Assembly: GCF_018831085.1 (NCBI RefSeq)
Contig: NZ_JAGPNM010000003.1
Coordinates: 62,001-126,000, forward strand
Direction of reading: 5' to 3'
DNA length: 64,000 nucleotides
Source of the DNA: Rheinheimera oceanensis
Lineage (GTDB): Bacteria > Pseudomonadota > Gammaproteobacteria > Enterobacterales > Alteromonadaceae
The position numbers were made by a program, and so were the translations under genes. The first letter of the stretch is position 1; each line of letters begins with the position of its first letter. The notes under the pieces were generated by a model. It saw only the letters and a program-made list of their open reading frames with translations, ran no database searches and had not been told where the DNA came from. Of this stretch, positions 45,918 through 54,581 are shown piece by piece.

Positions 45918-47210
45918 ATGTCAACTACAACAATACTAAACAGCCAATCGTGCCACAGCCTGGCCGATTGGCTTTGTTATATAGAGCAAAGCCATCCTGT
46001 GCACCAGATAGAACTGGGGCTGGAGCGGGTATACGCCGTAGCAGCCAGAGCGGGCTTGCAGCATCTGCCGGGTAAAAAAGTGCTTATCGCCGGTACTAAC
46101 GGCAAAGGCACTACAGCTTGTTGTATTGAACAACTGCTGCTGGCACAGGGCAAAACAGTTGGCGTGTACAGCTCGCCGCATTTATTACAATTTAACGAGC
46201 GTTTACGCCTTAATGGCCAGGATGTAGCTGACGCAGATTGGGTGGCCGCTTTTGCTTTTGTTGAAGCGCTGCGCCAGGACATTGCCCTGACATATTTTGA
46301 ATTTACTACGCTGGTAGCCTTTCGTTTGTTACAGCAACAGCAGCCAGATTATTGTCTGATTGAAGTCGGGTTAGGCGGGCGGCTGGATGCCACCAATATT
46401 ATTTCGCCGGATATCAGTGTGATCACCACCATAGATTTGGACCACCAGGACTGGCTGGGCAATGATCGCGACAGCATTGGCCGTGAAAAAGCCGGGGTAT
46501 TCAGAGCCACAGGTGTGGCCATTATTGGTGAGCTTAACCCGCCACCATCGGTATTGCACAAGGCAGCGGAGCTGGGATGCAAGACAGTACTGGTACAGCG
46601 GGATTATCATTACCAGAGCCAGTACGGGCAACAGGAGCAAAACTGGCAATGGCAAGGTGTAAGCCAGCAGTTTGATAAGCTGCCGATACCGGCGGTGCCG
46701 GTGCAAAACGCTGCTTGCAGTCTGGCGGTGCTGGAGCAACTTAATATGCTGCCTTCACCACAGCAGTTGAACAGTGCTTTGGCTGGTCTGACACTGGCAG
46801 GCAGGATGCAATGGCTACAACAACAGCCTGCTATTATTGTCGATGTAGCGCACAATCCGCAGTCGGCCCGCTACCTGGCGGAGCAGCTGCTGCTGCTTAA
46901 ACCGCGTTTCAGGCGTATACTGGCATTCGTTGGTATGCTAAAAGATAAAGATATTCAGCAGACGTTGCTGCCCTTGACGCCATTGTTTGAACAATGGCAT
47001 CTTGTCAGCCTCAAAGGGGTTAGGGGCGCAACTGCAGAGCAACTTAATCAGGTTTTGGCACCTCAGGGGGTGCTAACCCAACTGCATGAAGATACGCAAA
47101 GCGCTTATCAGCAGTTGCAGCAAAGGTTGCAAAGTGATGAGTTACTGGTTGTGTTTGGTTCGTTTATTACAGTGTCAGCAGTGCTGTCATGCCATCAGGA
47201 GGCAAAGTGA
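45918..47210 (+). CDS. folC: Dihydrofolate synthase / folylpolyglutamate synthase
   Basis: The protein has 430 residues. It adds the first glutamate to dihydropteroate and later the polyglutamate tail. The P-loop AGTNGKGTT is at 58-66, followed by the Mur-ligase-type signatures SSPHLLQFNERLRLNG and LDHQDWLGNDRDSIGREKAG (cited at limit), and DVAHNPQSA in the C-terminal domain. The stop overlaps the dedD start (GTGA). Position between accD and dedD is conserved. Confidence 0.95.
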   Translation: MSTTTILNSQSCHSLADWLCYIEQSHPVHQIELGLERVYAVAARAGLQHLPGKKVLIAGTNGKGTTACCIEQLLLAQGKTVGVYSSPHLLQFNERLRLNGQDVADADWVAAFAFVEALRQDIALTYFEFTTLVAFRLLQQQQPDYCLIEVGLGGRLDATNIISPDISVITTIDLDHQDWLGNDRDSIGREKAGVFRATGVAIIGELNPPPSVLHKAAELGCKTVLVQRDYHYQSQYGQQEQNWQWQGVSQQFDKLPIPAVPVQNAACSLAVLEQLNMLPSPQQLNSALAGLTLAGRMQWLQQQPAIIVDVAHNPQSARYLAEQLLLLKPRFRRILAFVGMLKDKDIQQTLLPLTPLFEQWHLVSLKGVRGATAEQLNQVLAPQGVLTQLHEDTQSAYQQLQQRLQSDELLVVFGSFITVSAVLSCHQEAK

Positions 47211-47818
47211 CACCCGCATTTAAACATCGTTTACTCGGTACAGTGATCCTGGTACTGGCCGGTATTATTTTTCTGCCTGATTTACTCGATGGTGAAAAAC
47301 AGGTTGTGAAAGACGATTTTAAAGTCATTCCAAATCGTCCTGAGTTTAAAGGTGTGCCACAGCAGCAGGCTTTTGATCAGCAAGCATTTGAACAGGCGCG
47401 CTCAGAGATAACGCCGCAGCCAGTGGATGAGCCTGCGCTGGATGCTGTAGAACAAACACCAAAAGACGACAATGGCTTACCATCGCAGCGTTATACCCAG
47501 GTAACGGCCCCGTCAGCAGACAGGCCGGTAACAACACGGCCGGTTAATGAGGCTCTGGCTCAGGCTGGCTGGGTAGTAAGGGTGGGGAGTTTCAGCAAAG
47601 TGCAAAATGCTAATGCATTGGTTGCTAAATTGCGCCAGGCGGGTTTTGTTACCTTTACCCGCGAGATAAGCAATGCGCAGGGTGTAAAGCTTACCAGTGT
47701 GCTGGTAGGCCCGGAGCTGAGAAAAGAGCGGTTGGAACAGCAACTGCCCAAACTGCAGGAAATAGCCGGCATTGAGCGGTTGTCAGTAATGAGTTATCAG
47801 CCAACAGAAAATAATTAG
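47207..47818 (+). CDS. dedD: SPOR-domain cell-division protein DedD
   Basis: The protein has 203 residues when started at the GTG at 47207, which overlaps the folC stop (GTGA) and has a perfect AGGAGG 4 bases before; an in-frame ATG at 47189 would lie inside folC and has no SD. One membrane helix (about 8-25, RLLGTVILVLAGIIFLPDLL) is followed by a Gln/Pro/Thr-rich linker and a C-terminal SPOR domain (from about 123) that binds denuded septal peptidoglycan. It acts in septation. Confidence 0.92.
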   Translation: MTPAFKHRLLGTVILVLAGIIFLPDLLDGEKQVVKDDFKVIPNRPEFKGVPQQQAFDQQAFEQARSEITPQPVDEPALDAVEQTPKDDNGLPSQRYTQVTAPSADRPVTTRPVNEALAQAGWVVRVGSFSKVQNANALVAKLRQAGFVTFTREISNAQGVKLTSVLVGPELRKERLEQQLPKLQEIAGIERLSVMSYQPTENN

Positions 47819-47877
47819 CCAAGCAGTCGCTGTGTTTGGTAGAATGCGCGCCGTCATCAAACAACCTTTGGTAGCAA

Positions 47878-48366
47878 ATGGTCTGGGTTGATTTTGCCAT
47901 TTTGGCAATCATAGCGTTATCTGCAGTTATCAGCTTGGTACGTGGCTTTGTTAAAGAAGCTATTTCACTGGCTGTCTGGATCCTGGCATTTTTTGTTGCC
48001 AGCCAATATTACCCCCATCTGGCTGGTTTATTTACCTCAATGCAGGACGAAACCCTGCGTAATGCCTGCGCCATAGCCATTTTATTTATCTGCAGCCTTA
48101 TTGTTGGCGCTTTAGTTAATTTTCTTATTGGCAAACTGGTGCAGTCTACCGGTTTGTCAGGCACAGACAGAGTATTAGGCCTGGTCTTTGGTGCGCTGCG
48201 CGGAGTGCTGATTGTCAGCGCTATATTGTTTTTTATGGACGCTTTTACCCCGGTGGCAGGTGCCGCCTGGTGGCAGCAATCAACTCTGATCCCCGAATTC
48301 GGTTTTATTATCGAATGGTTCTTCGAATATTTGCAGAACCATTCCAGTTTTATGCAAAAGCCTTAA
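47878..48366 (+). CDS. cvpA: CvpA-family inner membrane protein
   Basis: The protein has 162 residues with four membrane helices (about 5-20, 28-48, 62-85 and 100-122). CvpA was named for a role in colicin V production and is needed for envelope stress or bile resistance in enteric bacteria; the mechanism is unknown. The phrase [15 protein letters not shown] is typical. It lies 21 bases before purF as in E. coli, so it is co-transcribed with it. No clear PurR operator was seen upstream. Confidence 0.93.
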   Translation: MVWVDFAILAIIALSAVISLVRGFVKEAISLAVWILAFFVASQYYPHLAGLFTSMQDETLRNACAIAILFICSLIVGALVNFLIGKLVQSTGLSGTDRVLGLVFGALRGVLIVSAILFFMDAFTPVAGAAWWQQSTLIPEFGFIIEWFFEYLQNHSSFMQKP

Positions 48367-48387
48367 CGCTGGCGAGGAAGAAAATCC

Positions 48388-49899
48388 ATGTGTGGTATTG
48401 TTGGTATCGTTGGGAAATATCCGGTTAATCAGGCACTGTATGATGGTTTAACCGTGTTGCAGCATCGCGGGCAGGACGCTGCGGGTATTGTTACCGTTGA
48501 CCACAACACGCTGCGTTTGCGCAAGGCAAACGGGCTGGTGAAAGATGTATTTGAAGCCCGCCATATGCAACGTCTGGCAGGCAATATTGGTATCGGCCAT
48601 GTGCGTTATCCTACTGCAGGCTCTTCCAGCACGGCGGAAGCACAGCCGTTTTATGTTAACAGCCCTTTTGGTATTGCACTGGCGCACAATGGCAATCTGA
48701 CCAACTCACATATTCTGAAAGAAGATATCTTTCGTGTGGCGCGCCGCCATGTAAACACCACATCAGACTCTGAAGTGTTGTTAAATGTGCTGGCACATGA
48801 ACTGCACAACAGCGGTGTCATGGAGTTGCAGGCTGAGCATATTTTCCGCGCAGTTGCTAATGTCCACCGCAAGGTTAAAGGCGGCTATGCCGTTGTGGCG
48901 CTGATTATCGGCCACGGTTTACTGGCGTTTCGTGATCCTAACGGTATTCGTCCGTTAGTTATGGGTAAGCGCGAAACCGAGCTGGGTACCGAGTATATGG
49001 TGGCATCTGAAAGCGTTGCGTTGGATGCCGACGGCTTTACCGTACTGCGGGATGTTTCTCCGGGCGAAGCGGTGTATATCACCGAGCAGGGCGAGTTGCA
49101 CAGCTTTCAGTGCGCCGAAAACCCAAGTTACACCCCGTGTATTTTCGAGTATGTGTATTTTGCCCGGCCAGACTCAACCATTGACAATATTTCGGTATAT
49201 GCTTCCCGCGTAGCCATGGGCACGATGCTGGGGCAGAAGATCAAACGTGAATGGGCTAACCTGGATATTGATGTGGTGATCCCTATCCCTGAAACCAGCA
49301 ATGATGCGGCATTGCAGATAGCCACTGTACTTGGCTTGCCATACCGCCAGGGTTATGTGAAAAACCGCTATATCGGCCGTACTTTTATTATGCCTGGTCA
49401 GGAAGCTCGGAAAAAATCAGTTAAACGTAAACTTAATGCCATAAAGCAGGAGTTTAAAGACAAAAACGTGCTGCTGGTTGATGACTCAATAGTGCGTGGT
49501 ACTACTTCACAGCAAATTATTGATATGGCACGTGAAGCTGGTGCCAAGAAAGTCTATTTTGCCTCAGCGGCACCGGAAATCCGTTTTCCTAATGTGTATG
49601 GTATTGATATGCCATCTGCCAATGAGCTGATAGCGCATGGCCATGATGTGGAAAGTATCTGCAATATTATCGGTGCAGACGGCCTGATTTTTCAGTCACT
49701 GCCCGATCTGATAGAAGCGGTGCGGCTGGAAAACCCGGAAATTAAACGTTTTGAAACCTCGGTATTTGACGGTAACTACGTTACCAATGATATTGATCAG
49801 GAATACCTGAACCGGCTGGACCAGATGCGCAGCGATGGTGCTAAGGCAAAATCCGGCGCAGCGATGGCAACTAACCTGGAAACCTACAACGAAGGTTAA
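48388..49899 (+). CDS. purF: Amidophosphoribosyltransferase
   Basis: The protein has 503 residues. It starts purine synthesis by making phosphoribosylamine from PRPP and glutamine. The N-terminal Ntn-hydrolase domain starts MCGIVGIVG, so Cys2 becomes the nucleophile after Met removal. The PRPP-binding loop [14 protein letters not shown] is in the C-terminal domain. No N-terminal propeptide or Fe-S Cys set is present, as in the E. coli type. It ends the accD-to-purF run with a strong terminator. Confidence 0.97.
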   Translation: MCGIVGIVGKYPVNQALYDGLTVLQHRGQDAAGIVTVDHNTLRLRKANGLVKDVFEARHMQRLAGNIGIGHVRYPTAGSSSTAEAQPFYVNSPFGIALAHNGNLTNSHILKEDIFRVARRHVNTTSDSEVLLNVLAHELHNSGVMELQAEHIFRAVANVHRKVKGGYAVVALIIGHGLLAFRDPNGIRPLVMGKRETELGTEYMVASESVALDADGFTVLRDVSPGEAVYITEQGELHSFQCAENPSYTPCIFEYVYFARPDSTIDNISVYASRVAMGTMLGQKIKREWANLDIDVVIPIPETSNDAALQIATVLGLPYRQGYVKNRYIGRTFIMPGQEARKKSVKRKLNAIKQEFKDKNVLLVDDSIVRGTTSQQIIDMAREAGAKKVYFASAAPEIRFPNVYGIDMPSANELIAHGHDVESICNIIGADGLIFQSLPDLIEAVRLENPEIKRFETSVFDGNYVTNDIDQEYLNRLDQMRSDGAKAKSGAAMATNLETYNEG

Positions 49900-49923
49900 G
49901 CCACTGCCATAACATACGTTGAT

Positions 49924-49956
49924 AATATAAAGGGAGCGTTAAGCTCCCTTTATATT
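49924..49956. terminator. Bidirectional terminator between purF and the Yip1-type gene
   Basis: AATATAAAGGGAGC/GCTCCCTTTATATT (49924-49937, 49943-49956), a 14-bp perfect stem with a five-base loop and an A/T-rich base, stands between converging genes. Confidence 0.88.
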
Positions 49957-49973
49957 GGCTGGCTCAGGATAGT

Positions 49974-50573
49974 TTAATGCGTAAATGCCGGGCCGAAGCC
50001 GGAACTCCATAATATTGCCGTGGCAGTAAGAATACACACCAGTAACACCAAACCACAGGTAACCACGGAACTGGCATAGATAAAACCACGCTCTTCCGGA
50101 ATATGCATCAGTATCGGGACGCCAACGTACAGCAGATATACTGAATAAGCCAGGCCAATCAAACCAACTACCATTACTACCCAAAGCTCAGGATACAAGC
50201 CGGCGAAACCCACCATAAATAATGGCGTGGATGTATAAGCAGCCAGCTCCAGTGTTTGAGTGTAGGTAGGCTCGGCACCAAAGGTATGGGCCATCCAGTG
50301 TGCCAGCAAGGCCAGAGCAAATACTCCGCCAATCAGTGCAACGTACATAGCAACTGACAACATCAGTGCGCTGTCGGGAGTTAGCATAATACGATTACCC
50401 ACGCCTATGCTCCAGCCCAGATGTACCGCTGAATAATAAGCGCAAACAGAGGGTATCAGGGCAACCAGCAAAATGTGGATCAGGCTATAACGAAAACTTT
50501 CATGTCTTGCATCTATAGTATGCCATTCTTCTTTCGGATGAGCATACAGTCCCCATAAGTGATTCAATATCAT
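49974..50573 (-). CDS. Yip1-family membrane protein
   Basis: The protein has 199 residues from the ATG at 50573 (AAGGA, 8 bases upstream; a GTG at 50591 is less likely). Five membrane helices are seen at about 29-50, 73-98, 110-130, 132-153 and 166-190. The N-terminal LNHLWGLYAHPKEEWHTI is the conserved cytoplasmic motif of bacterial Yip1-domain proteins. The function is unknown in bacteria. It is a single gene divergent from miaE. Confidence 0.82.
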   Translation of the reverse strand: MILNHLWGLYAHPKEEWHTIDARHESFRYSLIHILLVALIPSVCAYYSAVHLGWSIGVGNRIMLTPDSALMLSVAMYVALIGGVFALALLAHWMAHTFGAEPTYTQTLELAAYTSTPLFMVGFAGLYPELWVVMVVGLIGLAYSVYLLYVGVPILMHIPEERGFIYASSVVTCGLVLLVCILTATAILWSSGFGPAFTH

Positions 50574-50769
50574 AATTATTATCCTTGTCACTACGTCTGT
50601 ATTACCTGGCTATCTGCAATAGCCGTTACATCAGTTATGACCAATATAATGCACTTCGTCAAGCATTCTGGCTGAAATTTGAGCAGGCAGTTGCAGCAAC
50701 TATCGGCGCTTGGTAGCCAGAGGGCTATCCGCTATAATGCGCGCCATCTTTGAGTAGTGAACTAACAAC

Positions 50770-51540
50770 ATGCTAAACGCCGAAATTACGCAGTTATTAA
50801 GCCCGGTTAAGCAGTTTCTGCAATGTGAAACCCCTGCACAATGGCTGGCAATAGCGGCTAAACCAGAAAGCTTGCCACTTTTGTTACAGGATCACCTGAT
50901 TTGTGAGTTAAAAGCGGCGCAATCAGCTATGTACCTGATCCGCCGGTATGCCTGTGACGAGCAAAGCGGTGAGGCTTTGCTGCAATGGCTTAAACCGTTC
51001 GAGGATTTTACCTATCGCCAGCAAGGCGACTGGCAAGCTCTGGCCGGGCTTAGTCTGAAAAAGTCTATGTTACCTAAAGCGAACTCCGGTTATGCACAGG
51101 ATCTGATTGACAAAATGGTATTGTTGATCAAAGAAGAGTTGCATCATTTTTATCAGGTGCTGGAGGTGATGGCTGACAATGGTATTGAATACGAAAAAAT
51201 CACTTCCAGCCGGTATGCCCGAGGGCTGCTGCGCCATGTTCGTACCTACGAGCCGCAGGCGATGGTGGATAAGCTGATCTGTGGTGCTTTTATTGAAGCG
51301 CGCTCCTGCGAGCGTTTTGCTAAGTTAGCACCGCTTTTGCCAAAGCCGATTGCCGATTTCTATATTTCGTTGCTGCGTTCAGAAGCCAGGCATTACCAGG
51401 ATTACCTGACACTGGCCACAGAGATAGCGGCGCAGGATATCAATGAGCGGATTGCATTTTTTGCGGCAATTGAAGCAGAGCTTATCAGCTCGCCGGATGC
51501 CGACTTCAAATTTCACAGTGGTGTGCCGGCGGGTTTATAA
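50770..51540 (+). CDS. miaE: tRNA 2-methylthio-N6-isopentenyladenosine hydroxylase
   Basis: The protein has 256 residues. MiaE is a ferritin-fold diiron oxygenase that hydroxylates ms2i6A37 in tRNAs reading U-starting codons. Di-iron ligands can be seen in the helices HLICELKAAQSAM (Glu), LIKEELHHFYQVLEV (Glu, His), FIEARSCERF (Glu) and LLRSEARHYQDY (Glu, His). It needs oxygen, consistent with an aerobic host. It converges on the diguanylate cyclase gene with a 6-base overlap. Confidence 0.93.
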   Translation: MLNAEITQLLSPVKQFLQCETPAQWLAIAAKPESLPLLLQDHLICELKAAQSAMYLIRRYACDEQSGEALLQWLKPFEDFTYRQQGDWQALAGLSLKKSMLPKANSGYAQDLIDKMVLLIKEELHHFYQVLEVMADNGIEYEKITSSRYARGLLRHVRTYEPQAMVDKLICGAFIEARSCERFAKLAPLLPKPIADFYISLLRSEARHYQDYLTLATEIAAQDINERIAFFAAIEAELISSPDADFKFHSGVPAGL

Positions 51541-52470
51541 AATCACGCAGTACTCTGCTACCACCACTTTATTGCGCCCACTGTGTTTGGCCTGATACAG
51601 CGCAGCATCGGCATCAGCGTATAACTGTTCAAAGCTGGTTTTGTTGCGCGCCAGTGCGATACCTACCGACAAGGTAATGCGCAGCTCACGGCCGTCAATA
51701 TATAGTGTTTCATCAGCGATTTGCTGGCGCAGCCGCTCTGCTACCTCAACCGCTGTGTCGCGATCTGTTTGTGCTAAAAAAATACCAAACTCCTCGCCAC
51801 CAATACGGCCGAAAATATCGTATTCGCGTAAGGTGCTTTTGATTAATCGCGCTACCTGACGCAACACCTCGTCACCAGCCTGGTGGCCGTAGCTATCGTT
51901 GACGTTTTTAAAGTGGTCAATATCCAGCAGGAAAAATGCCATAGCGTTGTTCTGGCGGTGGCAGCGGGTGATTTCAGCTTGCACTGAGGCAACAAAACTA
52001 CGCCGGTTAGCAATTTGTGTCAGCTCGTCAGTAAGCGCTAAGTCAGTTAATTTACGGGTATGTTCATTTAAATGCTGTTCAACAATTTTTTGCTTGGTAA
52101 TGTCTTTGGTTTGGATCAGCATTTCGCCACCCGGCAAAGTTTGCTCAGAAAATAAAAACCAGCGGCCATCGACTAAATCTACCTCAAACAGGCGAAAATC
52201 GCGTGAACGGCGCAGCTGCTGTACCCGGCTTAGCCAACTGTCAATATTGTCGGTATCAATGCGCGGGCCTTTTTGAGTGTCAAAGGCCGCGCGCATAAGC
52301 GTCGCAAAACTCTGGCCAATCAATTCGGTTTCGGGGCGGAAAAACACTTCCAGAAACGCTTTATTGGCGCAAAGCAGAATATCGTCAGCAGAGAGAATGG
52401 CATAACCATCGCGGCTTACGTCAATAAATTCGGCTAACCGGCTGGCAAAGTGTTTAAATGAGTTTTCCAT
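51535..52470 (-). CDS. PAS-GGDEF diguanylate cyclase
   Basis: The protein has 311 residues from the ATG at 52470, since the upstream open frame runs into the divergent gene's promoter region and has no SD. A PAS domain (about 10-125; FIDVSRDGYAILSADDILLC) precedes a GGDEF domain with active-site GGEEF at 224-228. Five residues before it is RxxD (Arg215-Asp218), the product-inhibition I-site. Both support an active enzyme making cyclic di-GMP with feedback control. No membrane segment; a small cytoplasmic signal, such as redox or a ligand, may act on PAS. Confidence 0.92.
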   Translation of the reverse strand: MENSFKHFASRLAEFIDVSRDGYAILSADDILLCANKAFLEVFFRPETELIGQSFATLMRAAFDTQKGPRIDTDNIDSWLSRVQQLRRSRDFRLFEVDLVDGRWFLFSEQTLPGGEMLIQTKDITKQKIVEQHLNEHTRKLTDLALTDELTQIANRRSFVASVQAEITRCHRQNNAMAFFLLDIDHFKNVNDSYGHQAGDEVLRQVARLIKSTLREYDIFGRIGGEEFGIFLAQTDRDTAVEVAERLRQQIADETLYIDGRELRITLSVGIALARNKTSFEQLYADADAALYQAKHSGRNKVVVAEYCVIL

Positions 52471-52554
52471 ACTGAAAAAAACCTGACACAGAACAATGCT
52501 ATAGTGATATAGCATAGCGGAAATCAAACCTGTTTTTAAATTACAGGAGTAAAA

Positions 52555-54264
52555 ATGTTGCAGCGTTACCGTGTAGGGCAATTGTGTCTTCTGCTGCTTA
52601 TTATGGCATTGCAGGGTTGTAGCCAGGGTAAATATATCTACTGGAAAAAACCTGCAGCGATGCCGGAAGAGGCCGTAACAGGCTTGCTGGCTTACCAGTA
52701 TATTGCATTAAATCAGGTGTCAGATGCGGCTATAGCAGATTATTGTCTGCAACTCACTGCCCAGCGCTCTGCGGGGTATCAGCTATTTTTGTTACAGCTA
52801 AGCTGTGCAGAACGTTGGCTGGCACAGCCACTGGATGATCCGCAGCGCCAGCAGGCTATTGGCTACTATAACCGGGCATTAATGCCGCTGGTCAGGGCGG
52901 CGTTGGCGCAGCAGGACACTAAGGCGTTGAATTTGCGGCTTGAGTTATCGGCAGACAGCGATGAAAGTGGCCAGGCGTTTGAACAGTTTTTTCTGGCGGC
53001 TGATCTGCAGGCTTATGACCCTTTTATGTTACGCCAGCAGGATAATGGTTTAGGCATTGCTGTAGTAGGGCAGCGTGCAAACACCGGCTCTGAGCAGGAT
53101 CGTTATTTTCCACCCGAGGGGATTTTCCGCCCGCTTACTGTGATGCCGGTAAAGCTGGATTTTAGCAACCCGGTGCTGCCGGTGCTGACATTACGCGGTG
53201 TTTATATGCAACAGCAGCAACACTGGCCGGTAGCCGGGCAGCAATATCCGCTGAATTATGATCCGGCAGCCGCGTATTTATGTTTAGTAGAAGTGGCGGT
53301 GGCCGATCAGTTAGAAAAAACCGGCTTGTTTAATGCTGACAAAGTAGACGAAAAATTGGGTATTTATGCCATAGAACCGCTAAGTGAAGATAAGATCCCG
53401 GTTTTGATGATCCATGGTTTAAATTCCAGCCCGTTGATATGGCGCCGCTTAAGCTGGGCGATATTTTCTGATCCGCAGCTATCGGCCCGTTATCAGGTGT
53501 GGCATGCATTTTATCCGTCCGGCCCGCCACCATTTTTTAATGCCATGCGTTTAAGGCAACGCACTGATGAGCTGCTGCAGCATATTTCACCAGACGGTAA
53601 GGCAGTAGCTGCAAATAATATGGTACTGATAGGCCATAGTATGGGCGGTATTATCAGTAAAACCTTTGTACAAAACAGTGGTAATGCATTATGGGATACC
53701 ACTTTTTACCGGCCTGCAGCTGAACTGCCGGTAAATGCCGACACCCGTCAGAGCCTGCAGGATATTTTTATTTTTACGGCCCGGCCTTATGTAAAAGCGG
53801 TAGTGTTTATTGATACACCGCACCGCGGCGCGGCTACAGCTGACGGCTGGATAGGCAGATTAGCGTCAGCCATGATCACGCTGCCAAGAGCGGTGAAAAA
53901 CGTGTTTGGCAATATGTGGCTGGCATTAACTAAAGATGATATTAAACCGGCCATGCGCAGCTACATGCGTGGCTTTGGCCCTAACAGTGTTGATGTATTA
54001 TCGCCAAAGCATCCGTTGGTGCAGCAATTAAACTTGTTACCACTGCAGGTGCCGGTGTATTCGGTAATAGGTAATAACAGGGCGGACCGCTGCGTCGACT
54101 TTGCTACATGCCCGGCATTAAATGACAGTGTAGTGCCCTATAGTAGTGCGCATTTACCCCAGGCCGTGGCAGAGTATGTAGTTGCCTCAGAGCATAACTC
54201 TTACCAGTCAGTGCAAGCTATTGAGTTTATTTCGAAAATCTTATCCTCAGATATAACTTTCTAA
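52555..54264 (+). CDS. Lipoprotein alpha/beta hydrolase
   Basis: The protein has 569 residues. A lipobox (MALQGC, lipidated Cys22) anchors it to a membrane. A long unassigned region (about 30-270) precedes the hydrolase domain: VLMIHGLNSSPLIWRRLSW is the oxyanion-hole segment and Ser362 in LIGHSMGG is the nucleophile. VPYSSAHLP and SEHNSY near the C-terminus probably supply the acid and His. A lipase or esterase acting at the envelope is likely. The SD is AGGAG, 5 bases before the ATG. Confidence 0.85.
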   Translation: MLQRYRVGQLCLLLLIMALQGCSQGKYIYWKKPAAMPEEAVTGLLAYQYIALNQVSDAAIADYCLQLTAQRSAGYQLFLLQLSCAERWLAQPLDDPQRQQAIGYYNRALMPLVRAALAQQDTKALNLRLELSADSDESGQAFEQFFLAADLQAYDPFMLRQQDNGLGIAVVGQRANTGSEQDRYFPPEGIFRPLTVMPVKLDFSNPVLPVLTLRGVYMQQQQHWPVAGQQYPLNYDPAAAYLCLVEVAVADQLEKTGLFNADKVDEKLGIYAIEPLSEDKIPVLMIHGLNSSPLIWRRLSWAIFSDPQLSARYQVWHAFYPSGPPPFFNAMRLRQRTDELLQHISPDGKAVAANNMVLIGHSMGGIISKTFVQNSGNALWDTTFYRPAAELPVNADTRQSLQDIFIFTARPYVKAVVFIDTPHRGAATADGWIGRLASAMITLPRAVKNVFGNMWLALTKDDIKPAMRSYMRGFGPNSVDVLSPKHPLVQQLNLLPLQVPVYSVIGNNRADRCVDFATCPALNDSVVPYSSAHLPQAVAEYVVASEHNSYQSVQAIEFISKILSSDITF

Positions 54265-54329
54265 CGGCGCTGCTCCGGGTGCTTAACTGCACCTTGTGGC
54301 AGTTGCTGGTGCAATAACCGCTTTTTTCC

Positions 54330-54357
54330 TTGACAAGCTACCTGCTTTCGCTCTAAT
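54330..54357 (+). promoter_or_regulatory. Promoter of the TonB-dependent receptor gene
   Basis: A perfect TTGACA (54330-54335) and TCTAAT (54352-54357, five of six) are 16 bases apart. The predicted start is near 54364, which puts the first operator at about +13 to +28. Confidence 0.65.
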
Positions 54358-54376
54358 TTAGCCCAATTATTAAAAT

Positions 54377-54392
54377 ATGGTTGCGCAATCAT
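54377..54392. promoter_or_regulatory. Operator O1 for the GntR-like LacI-family repressor
   Basis: ATGGTTGCGCAATCAT is a 16-bp palindrome with one mismatch, centred on CG as LacI-family operators are. The identical 16 bases occur at 58170-58185 next to the repressor and kinase genes. Confidence 0.7.
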
Positions 54393-54486
54393 TTTTGGTT
54401 GATGGCAGTTTTGATGAAGCTTAAGTCAATAACTTGCTGTATTTAATTAGCCTGCTGTAGGTTTTTTTTGTATAACTTTCAGTTAA

Positions 54487-54502
54487 ATGGTAGCGCAAAC
54501 AT
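54487..54502. promoter_or_regulatory. Operator O2 for the GntR-like repressor
   Basis: ATGGTAGCGCAAACAT differs from O1 at two positions. It lies 110 bp downstream of O1, centre to centre, about five bases after the possible start of a second promoter (TATAAC at 54471-54476). The near-integral number of helical turns would allow DNA looping between O1 and O2. Confidence 0.6.
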
Positions 54503-54581
54503 TTGTTTGATAAAAATAACTGAGCCTTGTGTAAGTGCTTGAGCTGCAGTAACGACAACAACTCCGGGGGGAGAAACAATT

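Larger units (their letters stand above)
54265..54581. other. Regulatory region before the TonB-dependent receptor gene
   Basis: This 317-base gap has no coding frame. It holds a consensus promoter (54330-54357), two copies of a 16-bp palindrome (54377-54392 and 54487-54502) and a possible second promoter with TATAAC at 54471-54476. Each palindrome lies just downstream of a -10 element, where a bound repressor would block transcription. The SD of the receptor gene is GGGGGGAG at about 54566-54573. Confidence 0.65.

Noticed and set aside
47820..47878. Possible PurR operator before cvpA-purF.
   Set aside because: No match to the known PurR palindrome could be found by eye in this stretch.
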